DNA from: Clavelina lepadiformis
Lineage: Eukaryota; Chordata; Ascidiacea; Aplousobranchia; Clavelinidae
DNA: 64,000 nucleotides
Assembly (NCBI RefSeq): GCF_947623445.1
Contig: NC_135243.1
Coordinates: 9,364,501-9,428,500, forward strand
Direction of reading: 5' to 3'
The position numbers and the translations under genes are program-made. Under the pieces are notes generated by a model, which made no database searches, was not told the DNA's origin, and saw only the letters and a list, made by a program, of their open reading frames with translations. Shown here piece by piece: positions 24,416 through 36,456 of the stretch (its first letter is position 1; every line of letters starts with the position of its first letter).

Positions 24416-25439
24416 ACAAGGCCTTTTTCCTTATGTCCATCATTACGTCATGTATTCAAATTGTTTTTTAATTGTGACGGAGGTGTACAACATTCATATC
24501 TCTTGAAACTCGTTTTGTGTGTATACTTTGTTGTTTTTTTCCTTCTTGTTGGTTTGTATTACCATCATTTTTAATTTTAACATATGTGTCTAAAATTTTT
24601 TTTTTTTAACTTGGATGATTGGAAGCGTTAAACTTTGTCTGCTTTCTTATCAAATGCTGTTTCATTCTGTTTTTGAAAATTTTGGAGTCGGAAACACTGT
24701 TGTTCGTTTGGATAGTATGATTCTGCTAGGATTCTGCCAGAATGACGGTGGTATTTTGTTTTCACTTCTTCATGATAACGCCAGACAAGCATTTCAGGAA
24801 ACTGTTTTATAGGATATCTATGATCAGGACTCAATGTAATTGAAAGTGTAATTAAGCAAAAATTTTAGCAAATTACAATTACACAAAATAAAAATGTTTC
24901 AATTGCAATTATATGAAAAACGTAATTAATTACATTCAGCTCAATTACAAATGATTCAACTCTGGTTGGAGGGCAGTTGATATCTGAAGGTACTCGCCAT
25001 ATTAACATACGCTTGTCCGTTAAGCAGTAATTATTACAAGAATTGATTTTCACCGAGTCCGACAGAGATTCGATCAGCGATCTCTGTCTCTCTTCGTCTA
25101 TCTCATCACTGACAAGAGCGCGATTGTAGTTAAAATCTGCAACGTGGTAAACAACAAGTGTCAGGTGCATGGGGAGTTGAAACAAGCTTTTTCCAAAAAA
25201 ACCATATTCATAAATGTCAATCAGTTGAAAAACGCATTGCAAGATTTGATGTTATGTTATCAGAAAAAGCCCCCAAGTTGTTGCAGATCAATTTCTAAGG
25301 TTAAAGAAACATTACCATTTCTCCATTATTTGCAATGAGTTTGGTGAAAGCATGAGTATTCCCGCCAGCACTGAATAAACAGAACATTTCACTTTTGGCA
25401 GCTTGCCCATACCAAGGTAAGCTTCTGTTTCGCTCTCAA
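24416..25439. other. Non-coding flank of the satellite
   Basis: AT-rich sequence after the array, including a run of AATTAC/GTAATT-rich bases near 24840-24950. It carries the second copy of the 38-bp repeat. No 3' LTR of the Gypsy element is visible. A minus frame at 24865-25242 has no recognisable domain. Confidence 0.4.
24716..24753 (+). repeat. 38-bp dispersed repeat, copy 2
   Basis: Exact reverse complement of 3478-3515 over 38 bases, about 21 kb away. The flanking sequences are unrelated. Confidence 0.6.
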
Positions 25440-25440
25440 A

Positions 25441-27400
25441 CTATTTCAGTTGATTGATTGTGGCAGATTTCCTAGTAGTAACAATGTGGGTCTGTGCTTC
25501 AGCCGGTGTCGAGGAAAATGTGGTCCCCCATTGTGAAGTGAAACGCAAAGAGTGATTTAGTGGAATGCTTTCATACAAATCCTTTTGGTGAACGCCATCG
25601 GATCTGTAATGGAAAGTGGGTACATGGCACCTGAACTTGAGAGGTTGACCCACTCTACTACAATATGTAATTGTTGAAATGTTTATTGCGGGTGATAATA
25701 TATGAGTCTCATAAGGTCGTTGTCTGCTTTTCTCATCCTCAAATTTAATTGTTCACCTTGACGGCTCATTGTCTGAGGACTAGCTTGTGAAGAAGATGAT
25801 AAAGCTGTCTATCTTAACACTAAACTTCTTCAAATTGAATTCAACAATGGTTACACAGGAATGACAACTGTATATACTGATTATATTGAAGTTTCTTTGA
25901 ACAAATGCATTTAGACAAATCTTTAGCACAGCATTAAAGACGTCCATGTTACAGCGAATATCTTAGTAGGTTTAATGCATTGAACAACTGTGAATAATAA
26001 TAATGCTAATGCACGTAAGTTAGGTAGGCACGGTATTTATATCACGACTTAAAACGGAAAACAGTAAGTCATTGGCATGCAATGCAATGCTTCGGAAAGC
26101 AGATTTCCGAAAACAGGAATTCTACACTGTATTCGATCTGTATACTATAATATGCCCTTATTACCACAGGGTATAAAAAGCAGTCTAAAATCAAATGCTG
26201 TGATGGTGGTATACAGCTGTGGTGAAATTTAGACTATACAATTCGCTTACCGCCCTAGCCGTCGCTATTGATAGAGAGATGTTACATGATTTGGAAACAG
26301 CTAGCTTTTGATTCTCACTTTGTGTAGTTGTGAAGGCAATTGACAAGAGTTAAGTAGGCAATACTTTGGGTTTGCAAAGGATTAATAACTGGATTATAAA
26401 AGCGAACGCATTGAAACCTTTTTTTTTTAAATGAATAGAACAAGGACAAGTAGCCCAAATACACAAAAGTAAGTAAAATGTCTTCACTTACCGTGAATAA
26501 TGAAATAACGTTAAATAATGTTTGAAAAAAAACGACGGGCTTCTTGGATAGAATCCAATACTCAATACAGGATATACTTTCACGGAAAAATGGTGTCAAA
26601 GAATGCAAATAGACCTAACAAATACGAGTGACTTCCTTCAACTGCACATTGAACACATCTGCCTTTCTAATGTGTAGCTGATGCTCTACTTCAGCTGGCC
26701 GTTTTGCAGCAGCATCGCCATTCACCTCAACCTGCTCCTCAGATTGGTCATATGTAGGCTATCGCTTCTGGGATAACCAAAGTTGATATTAAAATTGTGA
26801 TAAAACGTATTGTAATGGAATGGGTGGTGTACGGTTGTTGAACTTGATAGTTTGACCCACTTCACTACAATGTTTGCTTGTTGAATTGTTTTTTGCGGGT
26901 GATAATATATGAGTCTCATAAGGTCGTTGTCTGCTTTTCTCAACCTCGGACTTAATAGTTCACTTAACGGCTTATTGTCTTGTGAAGATGACAACAAAAT
27001 TTAACTTGATACTGAACTTCTTCAAATTGAATTCAACAATGGTTACACCGAATTGAAAACTGTATAAACTGATTATATTCTTTGAACGATTATATTTTCA
27101 CAGAACATTGACACAGCTACAGCATAAAAACCTCCATGTTACAACGTTGATTGTAATAATAAAAATGAATGAACAGCGGTGTATAACTCACGCAATATAG
27201 GCAGGCACAACATTTATGTCACGACTTTAAAACAGAAAACAGGATGTCATTGCCATAACATGCGCAAATCATCACAGTATCACGATAAAAGGAATATTTA
27301 CAGACAGTTGTCAAGTATTGATTTTGTTGGATGAATATTCTATAAATCCCGTCAATGGTAAGGGAGGAGTCTAAAAATTTGCTGTGCTCATTTTGCTTCA
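25441..27400 (-). repeat. Diverged 1.2-kb tandem duplication
   Basis: Blocks around 25620-26240 recur at about 26820-27380 in the same orientation, offset by 1,207 bp at the start and 1,177 bp at the end because of indels. The best conserved parts are the GGTGATAATATATGAGTC region (25691 and 26898) and the CTTCTTCAAATTGAATTC region (25825 and 27017). On the minus strand both encode a related peptide (RKADNDLMRLIYYHPQ), with a stop in the first copy, so this may be a duplicated and decayed exon or an unknown repeat family. Confidence 0.6.
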
Positions 27401-27803
27401 GCTATAATGGCATACTCGGGCTGGAAACTTTTCAATGTGATTCTAGGTTCTTTGCTTGATGCTTTCATCCATTGTGGTGGTTTGAATAGAACAAGTTAAA
27501 ATAGATAAGACAAGATAAGCTCTGCATCTGCATTAATAAACTTTGCACACTGACAAAGATATTTGTGCTTTTGGGCGACACAATATCATATAAATCATTG
27601 TCGCTTAAATCATATGATTTGAATAAACAACCATGCTAATTTGGATGTAACACCACCAAGCAGCTTCTTCCAGCGAGCGGAATTAGCCGAGTGAACCACC
27701 AAAATAAACAAATGAATTGTGTAAGCCAGCCATGGTGATAGCAACTCAATAGACATCTTATAAGCGGTAGTATTGCTTATGTTCTTGGTTACTTGTATAA
27801 TAG

Positions 27804-28324
27804 TACGGTAGCCTGTAAAGGCCACAACAATTATAATTTGGGTTCCGCAAAATATTTATGATCACCACAAAAATATTTCACGTTAGCGCAAAATATTTAT
27901 GATCACCACAAAATATATATTTTTCTCAGCAAAATATTTTAGAAATTCACAATATATATTTTGTCTCCCTCTAAAATTATTTTGTGTTTTCAAATTATTT
28001 TGTGCCTTGAAAAAATATTGCGACTTCGAAATATTTTGCGAAGTCGAAATATATTTCGCTGTGAAACTTCCACTACCACCACAAATATAAATTCGCCGCA
28101 CAATATTTTAGAATCGCCGCACAATATTTTAGAATCTCATCGCAACATTTCAAAATCTGTGCTTACCGTATGGTAGGCGTAGTTGATGAGGTCTTCGGGA
28201 AAGGAATAAGGTTACCGGTCACAGCCACAAATAGTGAGAGATAGTAAGCTTTTGCAAGCCTTAACAAGCTTAGGTCTAGGCTACATTGTAAGGTCTTTTG
28301 CAAGTTCAGTATGCTAACAAACTT
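27804..28324 (+). repeat. Left terminal inverted repeat, 521 bp
   Basis: Starts TACGGTAGCCTGTAAAGGCC. The outer 300 bases are crowded with AATATTTT-type motifs, including a doubled block AAATATTTATGATCACCACA and a palindrome CGACTTCG...CGAAGTCG around 28021-28046. It carries two copies of a 21-bp unit (28094-28114, 28115-28135). Such subterminal repeats usually bind the transposase (family knowledge; inference here). Confidence 0.93.
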
Positions 28325-29230
28325 GTAAAGAAAATGTTGAAGGCTTTTGTCTTGATTACTATTAGGTATATAGGCCAAAGCTGGGTGGAACATTATAAAA
28401 AGTTACCTGGAACAGGACCAAACGCTATAGACACGTTTCAACCAAAAGTTAAAAATATTGTAGCCTTCCCAAATTAATAAGGATGTAGTATACAACCTTG
28501 CAGTTGAAGACATAGTTTGAGTAGTTGGGTTTCATTTTACAAAGGCATCATGTGGCTGTGCACATATATACTAAACCCACATAATATATGATTGTCACTT
28601 TTTTTAAGTGCAGTTGTGTAATTTCTGTCACCAATTCTCCAAAATAGCTGTGTGCTCAGCTTCCCTTTCCCAGCTTCTTCTTATAACTCTTCGACACGAT
28701 TGAGTATTTTTATCAAGTTTTTTGAACATGTTTTGTTAAATATTCTTGCAAATGTGACATCAGCAAACATCCTTAAAATAGCAGTGGGCTATACTGGGGT
28801 GATTTTGACTTTTTTCAAGTAACACAACAGAACTGGAGTTTAAAAGGTGCCTATGAACATACCTAGGAACGTGCAAAAAAATTTTTTTGATTTTGTTCAA
28901 ATTCCGGATGGAGCCCGGACTTTATATGAAAAATTCAAGATGGCCGCCATACAAATTGACGAATCTGCAATAAATTTACTTCCAGTCAAGCTTTTGGGCT
29001 GATTTTGGTGTCAAAAGAAGAAGAAAATTGAGCCTGTTACTTTAAAACAGCAACAAAAAGCCCAGTATGCTTGAAAGTTCCCTAAAACATTGAAACTATT
29101 ATATTTTGGTCATTATTTTTCATAGTTTTTTCATTTTTGTTGGTGCAACTTGAGATTACTGGTCGCATCCAAGAATAATGATGACAATTTCAACACTATA
29201 TACAAATAACTTGTTACCGGTATATGAAAT
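28325..29230. other. Transposon interior, non-coding
   Basis: AT-rich sequence between the left TIR and the third reading frame. I see no coding signal. It would be the 3' flank of the minus-strand third frame. Confidence 0.4.
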
Positions 29231-29930
29231 TCACATAAAAGTGTCATGAAATACACCAGAGATTTGAGAAACATTTATACACTTTAGTAACGACACAATG
29301 GTCGTCACACCTTGGAACACCCATTCAGTCTCTACTGTGACAGGGGCGATTTGAACAGGAATAACATCCTGAATGTCATCTCTTTTTGGTCTCCTCCACA
29401 TGGTATTGTTGTTATCGTTAACCCGCTGGTATTGGTCACATTGTACAGTGCCATCATTGTTTAAATGGCAGACCCTTGCCAAAAACTACTGACGTTGATT
29501 GTTTTCTCCGTCCCACACCACAGCCACATTCGTTCCTATAGGGTATTCTTCATGGAGTTCAGGAATTGCTGCCGCAATACACATTTTCACTGGTTGATCT
29601 GTGTCACCAGAGGAAGCTGCAGCAGCAGAGGTTAAGATGGCATATACCTCATCTTCTGTTGGGAAGATGGTCCCAACATCCTCATCCTCAGTTCCAAGAA
29701 TCACAGCTAGGTTCACCAGCATGGTATCTACATTCAAGCTGTTTACTTTGTAGAGGCTAGGATTTGCCTGGCTGTCGTGTGGATGAATCATCCCTTGGTA
29801 CTGGATCTCCATGCGGACGATTTTTCAGCGTGGATGATGATGCTGTTGGCAGAGCTCGGAGCTCTTCTACTTTTGTAATTGGGCCCCCATGTCCCTTACA
29901 TTGATCCACCAGGTGGTTATATCCTTAGTT
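29231..29930 (-). pseudogene. Third reading frame of the transposon, broken
   Basis: Coding-like minus-strand sequence in pieces. The first piece (about 29930-29770) reads LVDQCKGHGGPITKVEELRA and follows a possible acceptor. The next (29812-29486, another frame) includes LGTEDEDVGTIFPTEDEV and YPIGTNVAVVWDGENNQ. After a single in-frame TAG at 29486-29488 the same frame continues FLARVCHLNNDGTV, MWRRPKRDDIQDVIPVQI to 29231. The VAVVWDG...FLARV part looks like a small barrel of the SH3/Tudor/chromo type. I do not know the family. One frame change plus one stop suggest decay, although the TIRs are young, so it may be an older passenger or a fragment of another element. Confidence 0.45.
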
Positions 29931-30742
29931 ATAAAACAGGATTGTACTTGCGTATAATTTGTAGCCAGTATAAGCTATTTAGTCCAGTGGTTATGAAATT
30001 GGAGTGCACGTAAGGTTCTTAAGGTGGCACGAAAAATTCTCTTTGAGCTATGACGACGACAGCTGGATTTTTTTCACTGGATGGTTTCGCTACTGGGTTG
30101 ATTATTTCACAACCAAGTTCAATTGCTGTCGGTTGGCAATGGTTTGTTTTCCAAATTGCAGTCCAATGATGAAAGTTACACGCACATAACTTGTTGTTTT
30201 GTTTTATTTTGCAATGGGATAGAGACACAAGTTTTTTGGCACCATTTCTAAGAGTTTAAGAACCCCTAATTTCGTATTTTTGACTTGAACTATTTAAAGA
30301 TGACCTAAATATGAAGAACTATGTTAACTTTCCACGTTATTTCACAAATACTATTATTGCTATCATGCATGTTTTAAGCTCTCAAAGTTTGACACTTTTT
30401 CCTGCTCATTAAATGTTAGTGACCATTGTGTTTTATTGTGCTATAACTGTAATAGTTAGCATCATAACTATGGCACAGCACAACTATTGGCGAAAAATAA
30501 ACAATGCAATTGTAGCGATAAGTCCAGCTGCTACACAGCAGTAATTACAATGATACATCACAATAATTATGATGAAGTAGATGTTTGTTTGTGTATTTAG
30601 TGACGTTACCCGTTTGTTCATTATTTAACTATAGTTACACTATAATCGTCAGTTTACTTATATAAAAAAGTGCTCATAGTCAGTTTCACTTGTTGACAAA
30701 TTGTCAGATTCCAGTACATTAGAATATTTAATGATCTGCACA
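29931..30742. other. Transposon interior, upstream of the HECT gene
   Basis: Non-coding sequence that should hold the HECT-gene promoter and any first exon of the third frame. No distinct motif was recognised. Confidence 0.4.
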
Positions 30743-33700
30743 ATGTATTGCACAAACTGTGGAATAGTACTCTCTTCAACACATTTATTTTGCGGCTTTT
30801 GTGGGCAAGGTAAGTTCAGTTTAATCTTAGATACATTATACCATGTGACAGGTCTATGCAATACATGGAATAAGTATAAAGTTTTTTGTAACATATTACT
30901 TATGATAAACAGAATTATTGATTGATTGGATAATTCAATTAAACTGTAAGCTGTGAATCATATTACCATAAAAAGGTTTCTGAACGCATGTTTGATTGTC
31001 ACTATTAAAGTAAAAGATGCCAGTCAAATTGGCTCGTTCAGATAATTGGAAACTAAGGGTATAATTGTAACCAAAATTTTCCTTAGCCAGGAATCTTCCC
31101 GCCTTAACGGCTAGTCACTCAGCCGGTTTTGCCTTGTTAACTTTTAATGGCATTTTCTTTCATAAAAACATCCACCTTACTCTAAAACCAAAACGTAACT
31201 ACCGACAACCGTCGCCCAGCCGAGCACAGCACTACACCAAACAAATTCCACGCGATAAAGGAATCAATGTGGAATGTAAAACACGATACTAATTAGGCCT
31301 TTGGGGTAACTACGTCAGACGTCACAAGAAATTTGATAAAAACAGGTGTACAAGAACAAGTAATAGAACATAAACAAGTAAAATATGGCAGACAGTGAAC
31401 ATGCATAAAAACAACACAATGCAAAGAAAAGACGGTGTATAATGTGGTGTCTACAAAACAGGTGCATAAAAATAATCCCGTGACATAATGCTTTATTTTA
31501 ACATCAGTCATCTGGTAATGATTCAAAGTTAATAAATTAGTGACATTTTTGTATATCAATTAATTTAATACATATGTAATTATACATTTTTGACAGGTAA
31601 GGTTTTTGGCAGGTTTGAACAAATGCTGGGGAAATTTACTTAATTTAATTTACATTTTGTTAATTTGAGAAACGCTAAAGATAAACACCTTACCAATTTT
31701 TGAAGAATGTGGGATTTACTTGCGCAGAACATTTGCAATCTACCAGTTTAAGATACGGTATTGATTAGCCCTGTTGCAAAGTTTAGAACTAAAAAATGTT
31801 GCTGTGCATGTTTCTGGTTTTGTTTCAGTTATGGCTTTTTTTAGAGAAACCTCATTCCAGTATTGAGACACAGAACTTCTGTGATGAGACTAGTTCAAAG
31901 GAAAACAGAAGTAACTGCCATGACAACTTGATGGACAACAAATCAAATGGTTTGAAAGTTTAAAGTTATTTAATTGTGTGTAATTATTTTACATTAGATT
32001 TCTAATTGGGTATAAGTTGATAGCGAAATCGGGTGGAAGTTACAGACAGTCTAAAGTGCAGTGGTTCCCAAACTTCATCTACTCGCGTACCATTTTTTTG
32101 GTTTATGCAGCGTTCTTGTACCACCTACATTGCAGGACTATAAAAACTAACTTCAAGGATTTATTACCTAGTAATAAATGACGTTCTATTTCGTCACAAA
32201 GAAACGCTTGTTTCATGATCCAATGTGTCAATACCTTAAGGAATTAGTATTCAGTAGGGAATAAAGCATGAAATTTGCTCATACTCTACCTAATTTATGT
32301 GAATTAAAATATTGCCGACCATAATAAAAGATCATTTGCGATCCGTTTGGTGTAAACTTGATAAGTTGCTGGCGTACCACAAGTGGTACGTGTACCATAG
32401 TTTGGGAACCACTGCTATAGTGGTATTGTAACGATTTGTTAGAGGTTAAAAGCACTTCATCTTCAAGAAAATGTAGCCCTTTACATATGTTTTGTTACAG
32501 TGCTTACCAGTGCAAGTTTTTTTCTTTTTTGCAGTTTTGTCTATTTCTATTTGAAATAACTTACATATGCAGCATCTTTTTGGGACAATGAGAAATTGTT
32601 TATCTGGTCATAATGCTAATTGATGCAACATATAACTGAAGAGTTTATTAAAAAAAAACTTTGAACAGCAAAATATACAAAATTGTTAAGCAAGTGTTTT
32701 AAGGCGCCATTTATGCTTGCAAAAAGGCCGAATTTCTTTGTTTATTTTTTTATAAAGCCAAATTACTAAAATGCAACAAATCAAAGTTCCGTATGATAGC
32801 ATGATAGTAATAAATACTAATTTATATTGACAGATACACATTCTTTGAAGCGAAAAAGTGATGTCATGTCATTCGGACAATACAAAGCTGTGAAGGGATC
32901 TCAATGGAAAGAAAGGGTAACAAAAAAGTCAAAACCAAATGAAGTAGGAGTTCAAATAGGAATGCTGGAAAGAGGTGGAAAAGATTTTGAATTAAAGCCT
33001 ATTAGAAACCAAACAATTTTACTAAACATTGGCAAAACAGAATCTGTTGACTCAATTTTGGAAAAAGCAGTTAAAAAATACTTACAATTTTATCCAAAAA
33101 GTCATGATGATGGGGCAAGTTATTATCTTGCATTCAGAGATGGTCGTATTATTGATCTATTGCCGGGAACTGATGAACCATTTACCATAATTAAGTACAA
33201 AGAAAACATTGGAAAAGATTACAGTAGAATTTTCCTGTATCTTGTTAAAGAAGAAAAAGAAGATGCAGCAGAACATCAGGAAGATGACTTGCTTCCCGAT
33301 TTTCCCTTGACCACACTTTTTAGTGACCCACATAATTTTATTGATTGCTTTAGCATCGATGAACTTCAAAAGACTGCTAATAAAGAATGTGACAGTTCAC
33401 AAAAGAATGAGTCTCAAATTAAAAAATATGAAAACATAAGTGAAGTCCTGTCTGATTTGAACAAAAACATTGATGATGCAGAACAACTGTACATTATTGT
33501 GAGAAGAAGTGCACCTGTTGCGAGATACCTTGCCCTTTGGCAAAGGGAGGTGAACACTAAAGGTTCGGCAAATAAAAGAGTGGTTGTTAAATTTCAAGGT
33601 GAAAATGGTATCGATTCAGGTGCAATGGCAAAAGAATTCTTCGCCATTGTAGTTCGCTTAATTCGTGAACATTTTTGTCCTGATGGTAGTCCAGTTGATT

Positions 33701-34599
33701 CCATGCTTTATGTGCAGAATGGTTATTTTAAAGCATGCGGTGAAATAATTGCTGCAAGTTTAGTGCAAGGTGGGCCCGCTCCATTTTGTTTTCACTCCAA
33801 TGTGTTCAAAATGTTAACAGCAATAAACTCTATTGACATTAGAAAGCTTGATCTTCACATTCACTTCACAGAATCCGAAAAGCAACTTATACAACGTATT
33901 TCAGATGATCCGTCAAATCCATCTTATAGTGACACTATTCTAGAACATGGGTACACTGGTTTAGTGTCTGCTGATCATACTACTGACATAACTCGCACAC
34001 TCATGGTCAGCATCACTAACAGGCGGTTGTGTTATCTTAAAGAATTTTTATCTGGATTGGAATTGTTTGGAATATTTGAAGCATTACAAAGGAATCCATT
34101 GCTTTTTGAACCTCTTTTTATCACTTCGTCTGAGCGTGCTGTTGATGCAAATTATGTTGCAAGTCTGTTAATTCCCAATCACTCTGATGAAAATTCCTCG
34201 AAAAGAATTGTGGAAGAAAAAATAATGGATAACTTTGTGGATTTTTTAATGCATTTAGAGGACAATAAGGTAAATGTAACTGGACATGAAATCTTGGCTA
34301 ACGACGAGAATGATTGTCATTTAATTTCATGTACTCCTCCTGACTTGACACCTGCAGGTGTGTTGGGTTGGCTAACAGGCCAGAAACACAGGCCTATATT
34401 TGGGAACGACCTTCAAATTTCGGTGCAGTTCGATCACTACTGTTTGGAAAATAATCCAAAACACAGTATTTGCTACCCTGTAGTTGGAGCATGCGGCAGG
34501 GTTGTTACACTACCAGCAAAGCACATGGAGAAAGAAAACGATTTTAGGTCTATCTTTTTAACGGCAATATGTAATGCTCAAGCATTTGGACTGCATTAA
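30743..34599 (+). CDS. Transposon-encoded HECT E3 ligase-like protein
   Basis: Three exons, 30743-30809, 31845-31949 and 32834-34599, all joined in phase 1, give 645 residues. Exon 1 encodes a 22-residue zinc ribbon (C3, C6, C17, C20) with a strong donor GGTAAGT. Exon 2 is a polar linker; its acceptor TTTTTTTAG is good but its donor GTTTGA is weak. Exon 3 has a ubiquitin-like-looking block (residues about 120-195, with LLPGTDEPFTI and YSRIFLYLV). The HECT domain (about 285-645) starts at VVVKFQGENGIDSGAMAKEFF and ends in QAFGLH. The presumed thioester cysteine is C611 in VVGACGRVVTLPA. HECT ligases pass ubiquitin from E2 to a substrate through this cysteine. It resembles G2E3-like HECT proteins. 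Intact and probably functional; substrate unknown. Confidence 0.85.
32059..32414. mobile_element. hAT-type MITE in HECT-gene intron 2
   Basis: A 356-bp element with ends CAGTGGTTCCCAAACT and AGTTTGGGAACCACTG, the common hAT terminus. It is flanked by CTAAAGTG (32051-32058) and CTATAGTG (32415-32422), an 8-bp duplication with one mismatch. It lacks coding capacity. It landed within the larger transposon, in an intron, so it does not break the gene. Confidence 0.88.
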
Positions 34600-34968
34600 A
34601 ATTTTATATTTTACATTAGTTTAGTTGTTGAACCTATTTCACTTGCCTTCAATGTGTAATGACCACTGTTTAATGTTTATAAACAAAGCTTGCCAAACTG
34701 AGTTTTTCCTGTAATTAGTAATTTTTTTGTGTGTTTAGCAGTATTTATGTTGCATGCTTGTTGTGGTACAGTAGATATATTTCTGTGAGATTTTCAGTAT
34801 TCTTTTCAAGTGTAATGTTTCTGTGAGCTACAGTTGTATTTCTTCAAGTGAATCTGCTAAAATTTCGATACATAGTTTTTCAGTGTAATAGAATCGTGCT
34901 TATGATGAATGCAATACAAAAGTAATACAAAACACGACATTTATGTTGATAGACTTAAAATGATAGGC

Positions 34969-34974
34969 AATAAA
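34969..34974 (+). terminator. Candidate poly(A) signal of the HECT gene
   Basis: AATAAA lies about 370 bases after the HECT stop codon and 40 bases before the end of the convergent integrase frame. It is the first canonical signal I noticed in that interval. Confidence 0.45.
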
Positions 34975-35013
34975 CTTTACATTACTTGCTCACACAGAAA
35001 TAAATAGTTCCGT

Positions 35014-36456
35014 TTATCGGTCTCTGGCTACATTCATAAGCATTTTATACAGATCTAAGGCTTCAGTGCAACAAGATGGCACTCCTTGTCCAAGTTCAGA
35101 TGTAGCATAATCAAAATATTCTTGATAGTCTTCAGTTTCAGTTGGTTGTGATATTTCAGCCAATACCAAACTAATGTTGTGTGGTGCAACGTTTTTTAAT
35201 ACGCCAGAAATTCCTCCATATCTTTCTGGCATGGAATATAGTAAATCTGGCCGTCCTGCAATTACATTATGTCGAGATTTTCTTATTCGGTGAGTATTCC
35301 AGTGGTCCTTGAAAAAATCTAAGTCATTTTGAATTAAACATGAAAAGCAATACCACAAGCATTCTTTGCTGAGTGTTTGGGAGAAATCCACAATACCTCG
35401 AAACTCAAGGTCACTAAAAAAGTTGCGCCACCAACAGGCACGAAACCTGGAGAATATTGACCACCAGCTTTCTATCCGCTGATTTCGGGGTGATGGTACA
35501 TAACGATGCGAGTTAATGTTATCTCGAAAAAAGCACTGCGCTGCTGCCAACAATCCATTTTCTGTACCCAAATCTGATACTACTTCAATCGGACAGCCTT
35601 GGAAGTGAGTGACAGCTTTAATATACATATTAGCGACAACATGTGGACATTTGTTTGATCGTGTAACATTAAGCCACAGCACTTTTCGACTAAATCCATC
35701 AATTGCACCATGTATAGAAAATCCGAATGGTTTCAGCTTGTCGTAACCATCTGTGTGCCATGCATAATTTGGCCCAGGGTTGTGATACTCTCTTCGCCTT
35801 AAACGGTGAGCTCTTCGAGCCTCACACCCTTTCGGATCAATATTACGTAGTACATCAGCTACATACAACCTTGGTACTCTTAAACCTTCCATTTGTAATG
35901 TGTGCCAAACTGACCGATATCCACCAAAAGAAGAGGGTCCATCTAACAACTCCTCGATACGTTTTTCTGCCTGAAATAAAACGGTGATGTCTTTTTTCCA
36001 GCCACATTTTCTTCGCAGTCCAATTTTGTGCAATCGTCTCTTTAAAGTTCTCATACTGATTGCGTAGTTATGACGACTGTGTAGCAATTGTAAAATTTCT
36101 CCATACTCATATCCTGAATGGAAATATTCAGATATTATTTGATCTTGATCCAAAGTAGTAGCTGCAAAACATAAAAACAACATGTGGACTTTTGAGACAT
36201 GACTTGGCACGTTGTATGATATATTTTTTACTAAATAATAATTCGTTATTAATAATAATACACAGACACACAGTCGATTTAGGTAAAACATTTCTTGTTG
36301 GTGTAAAAAAGAAAACAAAAAATATGTTAGTCTACAGCCAAATTTTCATTAAAATATTTATATCTTCACTTGAAAGGTACGCTACTCACCGTGACCACAG
36401 TGTGAACATATCACAAAAATGTCAGGTATTTCATTATGGCACTCAACACAATTCAT
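35014..36456 (-). CDS. Integrase-core (DDE) transposase of the transposon
   Basis: Two exons on minus: 36456-36390 (67 nt) and 36161-35014, phase 1, giving 404 residues. Exon 1 encodes a 22-residue zinc ribbon with cysteines at 3, 6, 17 and 20. Exon 2 starts with an HTH-like region (YFHSGYEYGEILQLL, ISMRTLKRRLHKIGL). An rve/RNase H-fold core follows with D160 in WHTDGYDKL, D219 in VVSDLGTENG and E253 in RNQRIESWW. The rest (WRNFFSDLEF, HNVIAGRPDLLY, ERYGG) is the family's conserved tail. Such enzymes cut at the TIRs and join the element to target DNA. An alternative ATG at 36318 lies inside the intron and gives no zinc ribbon, so I prefer the spliced start. The gene is convergent with the HECT gene. 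Intact. Confidence 0.9.

Noticed and set aside
27883..28101. 72-residue frame found in both TIRs as a conserved gene
   Set aside because: Its conservation follows from TIR identity. The text is driven by AATATTTT repeats and has no protein-like pattern.
33157..33597. Minus-strand frames under the HECT gene
   Set aside because: Antisense shadows of a well-supported coding exon.
36162..36318. N-terminal hydrophobic extension of the integrase starting at 36318
   Set aside because: It lies between a good acceptor (36161) and a donor (36389) that join a zinc-ribbon exon in the right phase; the hydrophobic text is intron.
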